Assembly: GCA_022749755.1 (NCBI GenBank)
Contig: CM040445.1
Location: 10,933,182 to 10,997,181, forward strand
DNA: 64,000 nucleotides
Origin: Azadirachta indica
Lineage: Eukaryota > Streptophyta > Magnoliopsida > Sapindales > Meliaceae
Reading direction: 5' to 3'
Positions within the stretch are counted from its first letter, which is position 1, and the number at the start of each line of letters is the position of its first letter. The notes beneath the pieces were generated by a model, which saw only the letters and a program-made list of their open reading frames with translations, did not search any database and was not told where the DNA came from. The position numbers and the translations under genes were made by a program. Below are positions 53,401 through 64,000 of the stretch, in pieces.

Positions 53401-56386
53401 GTCCTCAATAGGGATGAAAACAACATCACCATGGCTAAAAAGGACTTTAATACGGCTTACTGAAGATTTATTCAACATAACAGAAGATTTCTTCCTTGCG
53501 GCGAAAGAATTCTTCATAACGACGAAAGATTTGTTCTTGACGACGAAAGAATTGTTCTTAACGACAGAAGAATTACTCTTACTCCTCAAAATGTCTATAT
53601 TCGACTGAAAATGTCCTCAATAGGGATGAAAACAACATCACCATGGCTAATAAGCACTTTAATACGGCTTACTGAAGATTTATTCAACATAACAGAAGAT
53701 TTCTTCCTTGCGGCGAAAGAATTCTTCATAACGACGAAAGATTTGTTCTTGACGACGAAAAAATTGTTCTTAACGACGGAAGAATTACTCTTACTCCTCA
53801 AAATGTCTATATTCGACTGAAAATGTCCTCAATAGGGATGAAAACAACATCACCATGGCTAATAAGGACTTTAATACGGCTTACTGAAGATTTATTCAAC
53901 ATAACAGAAGATTTCTTCCTTGCGGCGAAAGAATTCTTCATAACGACGAAAGATTTGTTCTTGACGACGAAAGAATTGTTCTTAACGACGGAAGAATTAC
54001 TCTTACTCCTAAAAATGTCTATATTCGACTGAAAATGTCCCCAATAGGGATGAAAACAACATCACCATGGCTAATAAAGACTTTAATACAGCTTACTGAA
54101 GATTTATTCAACATAACAGAGGATTTCTTCCTTACGGCGAAAGAATTCTTCATAACGACGAAAGAATTGTTCTTGACGATGAAAAATTGTTCTTAACGAG
54201 GGAAGAATTACTCTTACTCCTCAAAATGTCTATATTAGACTGAAAATGTCCCCAATAGGGATGAAAACAACATCACCATGGCTAATAAAGACTTTAATAC
54301 GACTTACTGAAGATTTATTCAACATAACAGAAGATTTCTTCCTTGCGGCGAAAGAATTCTTCATAACGACGAAAGATTTGTTCTTGACGACGAAAAAATT
54401 GTTCTTAACGACGGAAGAATTACTCTTACTCCTCAAAATGTCTATATTCGACTGAAAATGTCCTCAATAGGGATGAAAACAACATCACCATGGCTAATAA
54501 GGACTTTAATACGGCTTACTGAAGATTTATTCAACATAACAGAAAGATTTCTTCCTTGCGGCGAAAGAATTCTTCATAACGACGAAAGATTTGTTCTTGA
54601 CGACGAAAAATTGTTCTTAACGACGGAAGAATTACTCTTACTCCTCAAAATGTCTATATTCGACTGAAAATGTCCTCAATAGGGATGAAAACAACATCAC
54701 CATGGCTAATAAGGACTTTAATACGGCTTACTGAAGATTTATTCAACATAACAGAAGATTTCTTCCTTGCGGCGAAAGAATTCTTCATAACGACGAAAGA
54801 TTTGTTCTTGACGACGAAAGAATTGTTCTTAACGACGGAAGAATTACTCTTACTCCTCTAAAAATGTCTATATTCGACTGAAAAATGTCCTCAATAGGGA
54901 TGAAAACAACATCACCATGGCTAATAAGGACTTTTAATACGGCTTACTGAAGATTTATTCAACATAACAGAAGATTTCTTCCTTGCGGCGAAAGAATTCT
55001 TCATAACGACGAAAGATTTGTTCTTGACGACGAAAAAATTGTTCTTAACGACGGAAGATAAGAATTACTCTTACTCCTCTAAAAATGTCTATATTCGACT
55101 GAAAATGTCCTCAATAGGGATGAAAACAACATCACCATGGCTAATAAGGACTTTAATACGGCTTACTGAAGATTTATTCAACATAACAGAAGATTTCTTC
55201 CTTGCGGCGAAAGAATTCTTCATAACGACGAAAGATTTGTTCTGACGACGAAAGATTTGTTCTTAACGACGGAAAATTACTCTTACTCCTCAAAAATCTC
55301 TATATTCGACTGAAAATGTCCTCAATAGGGATGAAAACAAACATCACATGGCTAATAAAGGACTTTAATACGGCTTACTGAAGATTTATTCAACATAACA
55401 GAGGATTTCTTCCTTGCGGCGAAAGAATTCTTCATAACGACGAAAGATTTGTTCTTGACGACGAAAGATTTGTTCTTAACGACGGAAGAATTACTCTTAC
55501 TCCTAAAAATGTCTATATTCGACTGAAAATGTCCTCAATAGGGATGAAAACAACATCACTATGGCTAATAAGGACTTTAATACGGCTTACTGAAGATTTA
55601 TTCAACATAACAGAAGATTTCTTCCTTGCGGCGAAAGAATTCTTCATAACGACGAAAGATTTGTTCTTGACGACGAAAGAATTGTTCTTAACGACGGAAG
55701 AATTACTCTTACTCCTCAAAATGTCTATATTCGACTGAAAATGTCCTCAATAGGGATGAAAACAACATCACCATGGCTAATAAAGACTTTAATACGGCTT
55801 ACTGAAGATTTATTCAACATAACAGAAGATTTCTTCCTTGCGGCGAAAGAATTCTTCATAACGACGAAAGATTTGTTCTTGACGACGAAAGAATTGTTCT
55901 TAACGACGGAAGAATTACTCTTACTCCTAAAAAATGTCTATATTCGACTGAAAATGTCCTCAATAGGGATGAAAACAACATCACCATGGCTAATAAAGAC
56001 TTTAATACGGCTTACTGAAGATTTATTCAACATAACAGAAGGATTTTTTTCTTGCGGCGAAAGAATTCTTCATAACGACGAAAGATTTGTTCTTGACGAC
56101 GAAAAATTGTTCTTAACGACGGAAGAATTACTCTTACTCCTCAAAATGTCTATATTCGACTGAAAATGTCCTCAATAGGGATGAAAACAACATCACCATG
56201 GCTAATAAGGACTTTAATACGGCTTACTGAAAATTTATTCAACATAACAGAAGATTTCTTCCTTGGGCGAAAGAATTCTTTCATAACGACGAAAGACGAC
56301 GAAAGATTTGTTCTTGACGACGAAAGAATTGTTCTTAACGACGAAGAATTACTCTTACTCCTCAAAATGTCTATATTCGACTGAAA

Positions 56387-56576
56387 ATGTCCTCAATAGG
56401 GATGAAAACAACATCACCATGGCTAATAAGACTTTAATACGGCTTACTGAAGATTTATTCAACATAACAGAAGATTTCTTCCTTGCGGCGAAAGAGTTCT
56501 TCATAACGACGAAAGAATTGTTCTTAACGACGGAAGAATTACTCTTACTCCTCAAAATGTCTATATTCGACTGAAA
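56387..56576 (+). repeat. 190-bp monomer lacking one 21-bp subunit and one base
   Basis: Lacks the same fourth subunit as 46780-46970 and also has the AATAAGAC single-base loss. The length of 190 equals 212 - 21 - 1. Confidence 0.85.
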
Positions 56577-57000
56577 ATGTCCTCAATAGGGATGAAAACA
56601 ACATCACCATGGCTAATAAGGACTTTAATACGGCTTACTGAAGATTTATTCAACATAACAGAAGATTTCTTCCTTGCGGCGAAAGAATTCTTCATAACGA
56701 CGAAAGATTTGTTCTTGACGACGAAAGAATTGTTCTTAACGACGGAAGAATTACTCTTACTCCTCAAAATGTCTATATTCGACTGAAAATGTCCTCAATA
56801 GGGATGAAAACAACATCACCATGGCTAATAAAGACTTTAATACGGCTTACTGAAGATTTATTCAACATAACAGAAGATTTCTTCCTTGCGGCGAAAGAAT
56901 TCTTCATAACGACGAAAGATTTGTTCTTGACGACGAAAGAATTGTTCTTAACGACGGAAGAATTACTCTTACTCCTCAAAATGTCTATATTCGACTGAAA

Positions 57001-57233
57001 ATGTCCTCAATAGGGATGAAAACAACATCACCATGGCTAATAAAGACTTTAATACGGCTTACTGAAGATTTATTCAACATAACAGAAGATTTCTTCCTTA
57101 CGGCGAAAGAATTCTTCATTACGGCGAAAGAATTCTTCATAACGACGAAAGATTTGTTCTTGACGACGAAAAAATTGTTCTTAACGACGGAAGAATTACT
57201 CTTACTTCTCAAAATGTCTATATTCGACTGAAA
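57001..57233 (+). repeat. 233-bp monomer with duplicated third subunit (both ACGGCG)
   Basis: The third subunit occurs twice and both copies read ACGGCG. At 50398-50630 only the first does. The two events are therefore related or one was converted afterwards. Confidence 0.9.
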
Positions 57234-58604
57234 ATGTCCTCAATAGGGATGAAAACAACATCACCATGGCTAATAAGGACTTTAATACGGCTTCCTGAAG
57301 ATCTATTCAACATAATAGAAGATTTTTTTCTTTCTTGCGGCGAAAGAATTCTTCATAACGACGAAAGATTTGTTCTTGACGACGAAAGAATTGTTCTTAA
57401 CGACGGAAGAATTACTCTTACTCCTCAAAATGTCTATATTCGACTGAAAATGTCCTCAATAGGGATGAAAACAACATCACCATGGCTAATAAGGACTTTA
57501 ATACGGCTTACTGAAGATTTATTCAACATAACAGAAGATTTCTTCCTTGCGGCGAAAGAATTTTCATAACGACGAAAGATTTGTTCTTGACGACGAAAAA
57601 ATTGTTCTTAACGACGGAAGAATTACTCTTACTCCTCAAAATGTCTATATTCGACTGAAAAAATCCCCAATAGGGATGAAAACAACATCACCATGGCTAA
57701 TAAAGACTTTAATACGACTTACTGAAGATTTATTCAACATAACAGAAGATTTCTTCCTTGCGGCGAAAGAATTTTTCATAACGACGAAAGATTTGTTCTT
57801 GACGACGAAAAAATTGTTCTTAACGACGGAAGAATTACTCTTACTCCTCAAAATGTCTATATTCGACTGAAAATGTCCTCAATAGGGATGAAAACAACAT
57901 CACCATGGCTAATAAGGACTTTAATACGGCTTACTGAAGATTTATTCAACATAACAGAAGATTTCTTCCTTGCGGCGAAAGAATTCTTCATAACGACGAA
58001 AGATTTGTTCTTGACGACGAAAGAATTGTTCTTAACGACGGAAGAATTACTCTTACTCCTCAAAAATGTTTATATTCTACTAAAAATGTCCTCAGTAGGG
58101 ATGAAAACAACATCACATGGCTAATAAGGACTTTAATACGGCTTACTGAAGATTTATTCAACATAACAGAAGATTTCTTCCTTGCGGCGAAAGAATTCTT
58201 CATAACGACGAAAGATTTGTTCTTGACGACGAAAGAATTGTTCTTAACGACGGAAGAATTACTCTTACTCCTCAAAATGTCTATATTCGACTGAAAATGT
58301 CCTCAATAGGGATGAAAACAACATCACCATGGCTAATAAAGACTTTAATACGGCTTACTGAAGATTTATTCAACATAACAGAAGATTTCTTCCTTGCGGC
58401 GAAAGAATTCTTCATAACGACGAAAGATTTGTTCTTGACGAAAAAATTGTTCTTAACGACGGAAGAATTACTCTTACTCCTCAAAATGTCTATATTCGAC
58501 TGAAAATGTCCTCAATAGGGATGAAAACAACATCACCATGGCTAATAAGGACTTTAATACGGCTTACTGAAGATTTATTCAACATAACAGAAGATTTCTT
58601 CCTT

Positions 58605-58640
58605 ATGGCGAATGAATTTTTCATAACGACGAAACATTTG
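58605..58640 (+). repeat. Rare variant block ATGGCGAATGAATTTTTC / GAAACATTTG, copy 2
   Basis: Identical linked variants to 49860-49895. The surrounding monomers are not obviously collinear: the 21-bp duplicated monomer lies 3' of copy 1 but 5' of copy 2. The shared block may therefore be a short conversion tract rather than a long segmental duplication. Confidence 0.8.
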
Positions 58641-59353
58641 TTCTTGACGACGAAAGAATTGTTCTTAACGACGGAAGAATTACTCTTACTCCTCAAAATG
58701 TCTATATTCGACTGAAAATGTCCTCAATAGGGATGAAAACAACATCACCATGGCTAATAAAGACTTTAATACGGCTTACTGAAGATTTATTCAACATAAC
58801 AGAAGATTTCTTCCTTGCGGCGAAAGAATTTTTCATAACGACGAAAGATTTGTTCTTGACGACGAAAGATTTGTTCTTAACGACGAAAGAATTACTCTTA
58901 CTCCTAAAAATGTCTATATTCGACTGAAAATGTCCTCAATAGGGATGAAAACAACATCACTATGGCTAATAAGGACTTTAATACGGCTTACTGAAGATTT
59001 ATTCAACATAACAGAAGATTTCTTCCTTGCGGCGAAAGAATTCTTCATAACGACGAAAGATTTGTTCTTGACGACGAAAAAATTGTTCTTAACGACGGAA
59101 GAATTACTCTTACTCCTCAAAATGTCTATATTCGACTGAAAATGTCCTCAATAGGGATGAAAACAACATCACCATGGCTAATAAGGACTTTAATACGGCT
59201 TACTGAAGATTTATTCAACATAACAGAAGATTTCTTCCTTGCGGCGAAAGAATTCTTCATAACGACGAAAGATTTGTTCTTGACGACGAAAAAATTGTTC
59301 TTAACGACGGAAGAATTACTCTTACTCCTCAAAATGTCTATATTCGACTGAAA

Positions 59354-59586
59354 ATGTCCTCAATAGGGATGAAAACAACATCACCATGGCTAATAAAGAC
59401 TTTAATACGGCTTACTGAAGATTTATTCAACATAACAGAAGATTTCTTCCTTGCGGCGAAAGAATTCTTCATAACGACGAAAGATTTGTTCTTGACGACG
59501 AAAAAATTGTTCTTGACGACGAAAAAATTGTTCTTAACGACGGAAGAATTACTCTTACTCCTCAAAATGTCTATATTCGACTGAAA
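59354..59586 (+). repeat. 233-bp monomer with duplicated fifth subunit (A151 form)
   Basis: The GAAAAAATTGTTCTTGACGAC unit is doubled. It is the same subunit as in the core event at 30173-30405 but in the A151 background, so the two duplications look independent. Confidence 0.9.
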
Positions 59587-62500
59587 ATGTCCTCAATAGG
59601 GATGAAAACAACATCACCATGGCTAATAAAGACTTTAATACGGCTTACTGAAGATTTATTCAACATAACAGAAGATTTCTTCCTTGCGGCGAAAGAATTC
59701 TTCATAACGACGAAAGATTTGTTCTTGACGACGAAAGAATTGTTCTTAACGACGGAAGAATTACTCTTACTCCTCAAAATGTCTATATTCGACTGAAAAT
59801 GTCCTCAATAGGGATGAAAACAACATCACCATGGCTAATAAGGACTTTAATACGGCTTACTGAAGATTTATTCAACATAACAGAAGATTTCTTCCTTGCG
59901 GCGAAAGAATTCTTCATAACGACGAAAGATTTGTTCTTGACGACGAAAAAATTGTTCTTAACGACGGAAGAATTACTCTTACTCCTCAAAATGTCTATAT
60001 TCGACTGAAAATGTCCTCAATAGGGATGAAAACAACATCACCATGGCTAATAAGGACTTTAATACGGCTTACTGAAGATTTATTCAACATAACAGAAGAT
60101 TTCTTCCTTGTGGCGAATGAATTTTTCATAACGACGAAAGATTTGTTCTTGACGACGAAAGAATTGTTCTTAACGACAGAAGAATTACTCTTACTCCTCA
60201 AAATGTCTATATTCGACTGAAAATGTCCTCAATAGGGATGAAAACAACATCACCATGGCTAATAAGGACTTTAATACGGCTTACTGAAGATTTATTCAAC
60301 ATAACAGAAGATTTCTTCCTTGCGGCGAAAGAATTCTTCATAACGACGAAAGATTTGTTCTTGACGACGAAAGAATTGTTTTTAACGACGGAAGAATTAC
60401 TCTTACTCCTCAAAATGTCTATATTCGACAGAAAATGTCCTCAATAGGGCTGAAAACAACATCACCATGGCTAATAAGGACTTTAATACGGCTTACTGAA
60501 GATTTATTCAACATAACAGAAGATTTCTTCCTTGCGGCGAAAGAATTCTTCATAACGACGAAAGATTTGTTCTTGACGACGAAAGAATTGTTCTTAACGA
60601 CGGAAGAATTACTCTTACTCCTCAAAATGTCTATATTCGACTGAAAATGTCCTCAATAGGGATGAAAACAACATCACCATGGCTAATAAGGACTTTAATA
60701 CGGCTTACTGAAGATTTATTCAACATAACAGAAGATTTTTTCCTTGCGGCGAAAGAATTTTTCAAAACGACGAAAGATTTGTTCTTGACGACGAAAGAAT
60801 TGTTCTTAACGACAGAAGAATTACTCTTACTCCTCAAATTGTCTATATGCGACTGAAAATGTCCTCAATAGGGATGAAAACAACATCACCATGGCTAATA
60901 AGGACTTTAATACGGCTTACTGAAGATTTATTCAACATAACAGAAGATTTCTTCCTTGCGGCGAAAGAATTCTTCATAACGACGAAAGATTTGTTCTTGA
61001 CGACGAAAGAATTGTTCTTAACGACGGAAGAATTACTCTTACTCCTCAAAATGTCTATATGCGACTGAAAATGTCCTCAATAGGGATGAAAACAACATCA
61101 CCATGGCTAATAAGGACTTTAATAATACGGCTTACTGAAGATTTATTCAACATAACAGAAGATTTCTTCCTTGCGGCGAAAGAATTCTTCATAACGACGA
61201 AAGATTTGTTCTTGACGACGAAAGAATTGTTCTTAACGACGGAAGAATTACTCTTACTCCTCAAAATGTCTATATTCGACTGAAAATGTCCTCAATAGGG
61301 ATGAAAACAACATCACCATGGCTAATAAGGACTTTAATACGGCTTACTGAAGATTTATTCAACATAACAGAAGATTTCTTCCTTGCGGCGAAAGAATTCT
61401 TCATAACGACGAAAGATTTGTTCTTGACGACGAAAGAATTGTTCTTAACGACGGAAGAATTACTCTTACTCCTCAAAATGTCTATATTCGACTGAAAATG
61501 TCCTCAATAGGGATGAAAACAACATCACCATGGCTAATAAGGACTTTAATACGGCTTACTGAAGATTTATTCAACATAACAGAAGATTTCTTCCTTGTGG
61601 CGAATGAATTTTTCATAACGACGAAAGATTTGTTCTTGACGACGAAAAAATTGTTCTTAACGACGGAAGAATTACTCTTACTCCTCAAAATGTCTATATT
61701 GGACTGAAAATGTCCCCAATATGGATGAAAACAACATCACCATGGCTAATAAGGACTTTAATACGGCTTACTGAAGATTTATTCAACATAACAGAAGATT
61801 TCTTCCTTGCGGCGAAAGAATTCTTCATAACGACGAAAGATTTGTTCTTGACGACGAAAGAATTGTTCTTAACGACGGAAGAATTACTCTTACTCCTCAA
61901 AATGTCTATATTCGACTGAAAATGTCCTCAATAGGGATGAAAACAACATCACCATGGCTAATAAAGACTTTAATACGGCTTACTGAAGATTTATTCAACA
62001 TAACAGAAGATTTCTTCCTTGCGGCGAAAGAATTCTTTCATAACGACGAAAGATTTGTTCTTGACGACGAAAGAATTGTTCTTAACGACGGAAGAATTAC
62101 TCTTACTCCTCAAAATGTCTATATTCGACTGAAAATGTCCTCAATAGGGATGAAAACAACATCACCATGGCTAATAAGGACTTTAATACGGCTTACTGAA
62201 GATTTATTCAACATAACAGAAGATTTCTTCCTTGCGGCGAAAGAATTCTTCATAACGACGAAAGATTTGTTCTTGACGACGAAAGAATTGTTCTTAACGA
62301 CGGAAGAATTACTCTTACTCCTCAAAATGTCTATATTCGACTGAAAATGTCCTCAATAGGGATGAAAACAACATCACCATGGCTAATAAGGACTTTAATA
62401 TGACTTACTAAAGATTTATTCAACATAACAGAAGATTTCTTCCTTGCGGCGAAAGAATTCTTCATAACGACGAAAGATTTGTTCTTGACGACGAAAGAAT

Positions 62501-64000
62501 TGTTCTTAACGACGGAAGAATTACTCTTACTCCTAAAAATGTCTATATGCGACTGAAAATGTCCTCAATAGGGATGAAAACAACATCACCATGGCTAATA
62601 AGGACTTTAATACGGCTTACTGAAGATTTATTCAACATAACAGAAGATTTCTTCCTTACGGCGAATAATTTTTTCATAACGACGAAAGATTTGTTCTTGA
62701 CGACGAAAAAATTGTTCTTAACGACGGAAGAATTACTCTTACTCCTCAAAATGTCTATATTCGACTGAAAATGTCCCCAATAGGGATGAAAACAACATCA
62801 CCATGGCTAATAAAGACTTTAATATGACTTACTGAAGATTTATTCAACATAACAGAAGATTTCTTCTTTGCGGCGAATAAATTTTTCATAACGACGAAAG
62901 ATTTGTTCTTGACGACGAAAAAATTGTTCTTAACGACGGAAGAATTACTCTTACTCCTCAAAATGTCTATATTCGACTGAAAATGTCCCCAATAGGGATG
63001 AAAACAACATCACCATGGCTAATAAGGACTTCAATAAGGCTTACTGAAAATTTATTCAACATAACAGAACATTTCTTCCTTGCGGCGAAAGAATTGTTCA
63101 TAACGACGAAAGATTTGTTCTTGACGACGAAAGAATTGTTCTTAACGACGGAAGAATTACTCTTACTCCTCAAAATGTCTATATTCGACTGAAAATGTCC
63201 TCAATAGGGATGAAAACAACATCACCATGGCTAATAAGGACTTTAATACGGCTTACTGAAGATTTATTCAACATAACAGAAGATTTCTTCCTTGCGGCGA
63301 AAGAATTCTTCATAACGACGAAAGATTTGTTCTTGACGACGAAAGAATTGTTCTTAACGACGGAAGAATTACTCTTACTCCTCAAAATGTCTATATTCGA
63401 CTGAAAATGTCCTCAATAGGGATGAAAACAACATCACCATGGCTAATAAGGACTTTAATACGGCTTACTGAAGATTTATTCAACATAACAGAAGATTTCT
63501 TCCTTGCGGCGAAAGAATTTTTCATAACGACGAAAGATTTGTTCTTGACGACGAAAGAATTGTTCTTAACGACGGAAGAATTACTCTTACTCCTCAAAAT
63601 GTCTATATTCGACTGAAAATGTCCTCAATAGGGATGAAAACAACATCACCATGGCTAATAAGGAATTTAATATGGCTTACTGAAGATTTATTCAACATAA
63701 CAGAGGATTTCTTCATTGCGGCGAAAGAATTCTTTCATAACGACGAAAGATTTGTTCTTGACGACGAAAAAATTGTTCTTAACGACGGAAGAATTACTCT
63801 TACTCCTCAAAATGTCTATATTCGACTGAAAATGTCCTCAATAGGGATGAAAACAACATCACCATGGCTAATAAGGACTTTAATACGGCTTACTGAAGAT
63901 TTATTCAACATAACAGAAGATTTCTTCCTTGCGGCGAAAGAATTCTTCATAACGACGAAAGATTTGTTCTTGACGACGAAAGAATTGTTCTTAACGACGG

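Larger units (their letters stand above)
1..64000 (+). repeat. 212-bp satellite DNA array, about 300 head-to-tail monomers
   Basis: A 212-bp unit repeats in one orientation across the whole window with no unique sequence between copies. Landmarks recurring once per unit are ATGTCCTCAATAGGG, CACCATGGCTAATAA, GCGGCGAAAGAATTC and CTATATTCGACTGAAA. By my count there are about 81 monomers in the left arm, 13 in the left corrupted zone, 105 in the core, 12 in the right corrupted zone and about 89 in the right arm. The consensus has 76 G/C of 212 (about 36%). Strand is arbitrary, chosen by the landmark orientation above. Both ends fall inside a monomer, so the array continues beyond the window. Such arrays are typical of eukaryotic heterochromatin; that assignment is inference. 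I do not recognise the family. Confidence 0.98.
45081..64000 (+). repeat. Right arm: diverged monomers with subunit-length variants
   Basis: About 89 monomers resembling the left arm: mixed base-44 states, frequent GAAAAAATT, TATATGCGACTG (near 48681, 60840, 61056, 62546) and TCCCCAATAGGG (near 54029, 54246, 62771, 62983). 54034-55500 and 56166-56576 have clustered short indels. 58600-62900 is enriched in GCGAATGAATTTTTC or related forms. Six of the seven 21-bp gain or loss events in the window are here. There is no gene or unique insert, and the final copy is cut by the window end. Confidence 0.9.

Noticed and set aside
1..64000. Hundreds of 68-69 codon ORFs on both strands as a gene family
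   Set aside because: The frame rotates each monomer, arm copies carry many frameshifts and stops, and common variants (Arg/Lys at base 44, Glu/Lys at base 151, Ser/Phe near the end, Trp/stop in CCATGA copies) are nonsynonymous. The heptad pattern follows from the 21-bp DNA repeat. No recognised domain, consistent ribosome-binding site or promoter is present.
1..64000. CRISPR array
   Set aside because: The repeated unit is the whole 212 bp with no unique spacers. Repeat length, absence of cas genes and gradual divergence do not fit.
1..64000. CENP-B box or telomeric repeat
   Set aside because: I found no sequence close to the CENP-B box core and no short telomere-type tandem repeats in the monomer.

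Overview
The whole window is one tandem-repeat (satellite) array, about 300 head-to-tail copies of a 212-bp, roughly 36% GC monomer. It starts and ends inside monomers, so both true edges lie outside. I see no protein-coding gene, RNA gene, transposon or unique sequence. A non-coding satellite of this size and regularity suggests heterochromatin (centromeric, pericentromeric or subtelomeric) of a eukaryote, probably taken from a long-read assembly. I do not recognise the monomer and cannot name the organism.

Layout, with monomers phased on the ATG of ATGTCCTCAATAGGG: (1) 1-4716, outer left arm, diverged and rich in homopolymer indels. (2) 4717-17238, inner left arm, mostly 212-bp copies with several sequence subfamilies. 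(3) 17239-20209, a corrupted zone of 13 monomers averaging about 228 bp, with scattered mainly inserted bases and foreign C and G runs. (4) 20210-42487, a core of exactly 105 monomers that look identical apart from one common G/A site (68 G, 34 A, 3 with one base lost), two copies with a second substitution and one 21-bp duplication. (5) 42488-45080, a second corrupted zone of 12 monomers whose damage fades with distance from the core. (6) 45081-64000, right arm, diverged like the left arm and sharing rare variant haplotypes with it.

The monomer is itself nested. Bases 58-204 are seven 21-bp subrepeats (7 x 21 = 147 bp), followed by a 65-bp non-repeated remainder. Several monomers have gained or lost exactly one 21-bp subunit, so the subunit still changes copy number. 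Each monomer carries a 69-codon sense ORF and a 68-codon antisense ORF. Since 212 is not a multiple of 3, the frame rotates from copy to copy, and frameshifts and nonsynonymous changes are common, so I treat these ORFs as by-products of the repeat.

The two main points for follow-up are the nested 21/147/212-bp design and the origin of the near-perfect core between two corrupted zones. The core could be a recent expansion inside an older array or a polished consensus joined to raw-read-quality sequence. The indel spectrum and the behaviour of the one polymorphic site favour at least a partly technical cause.
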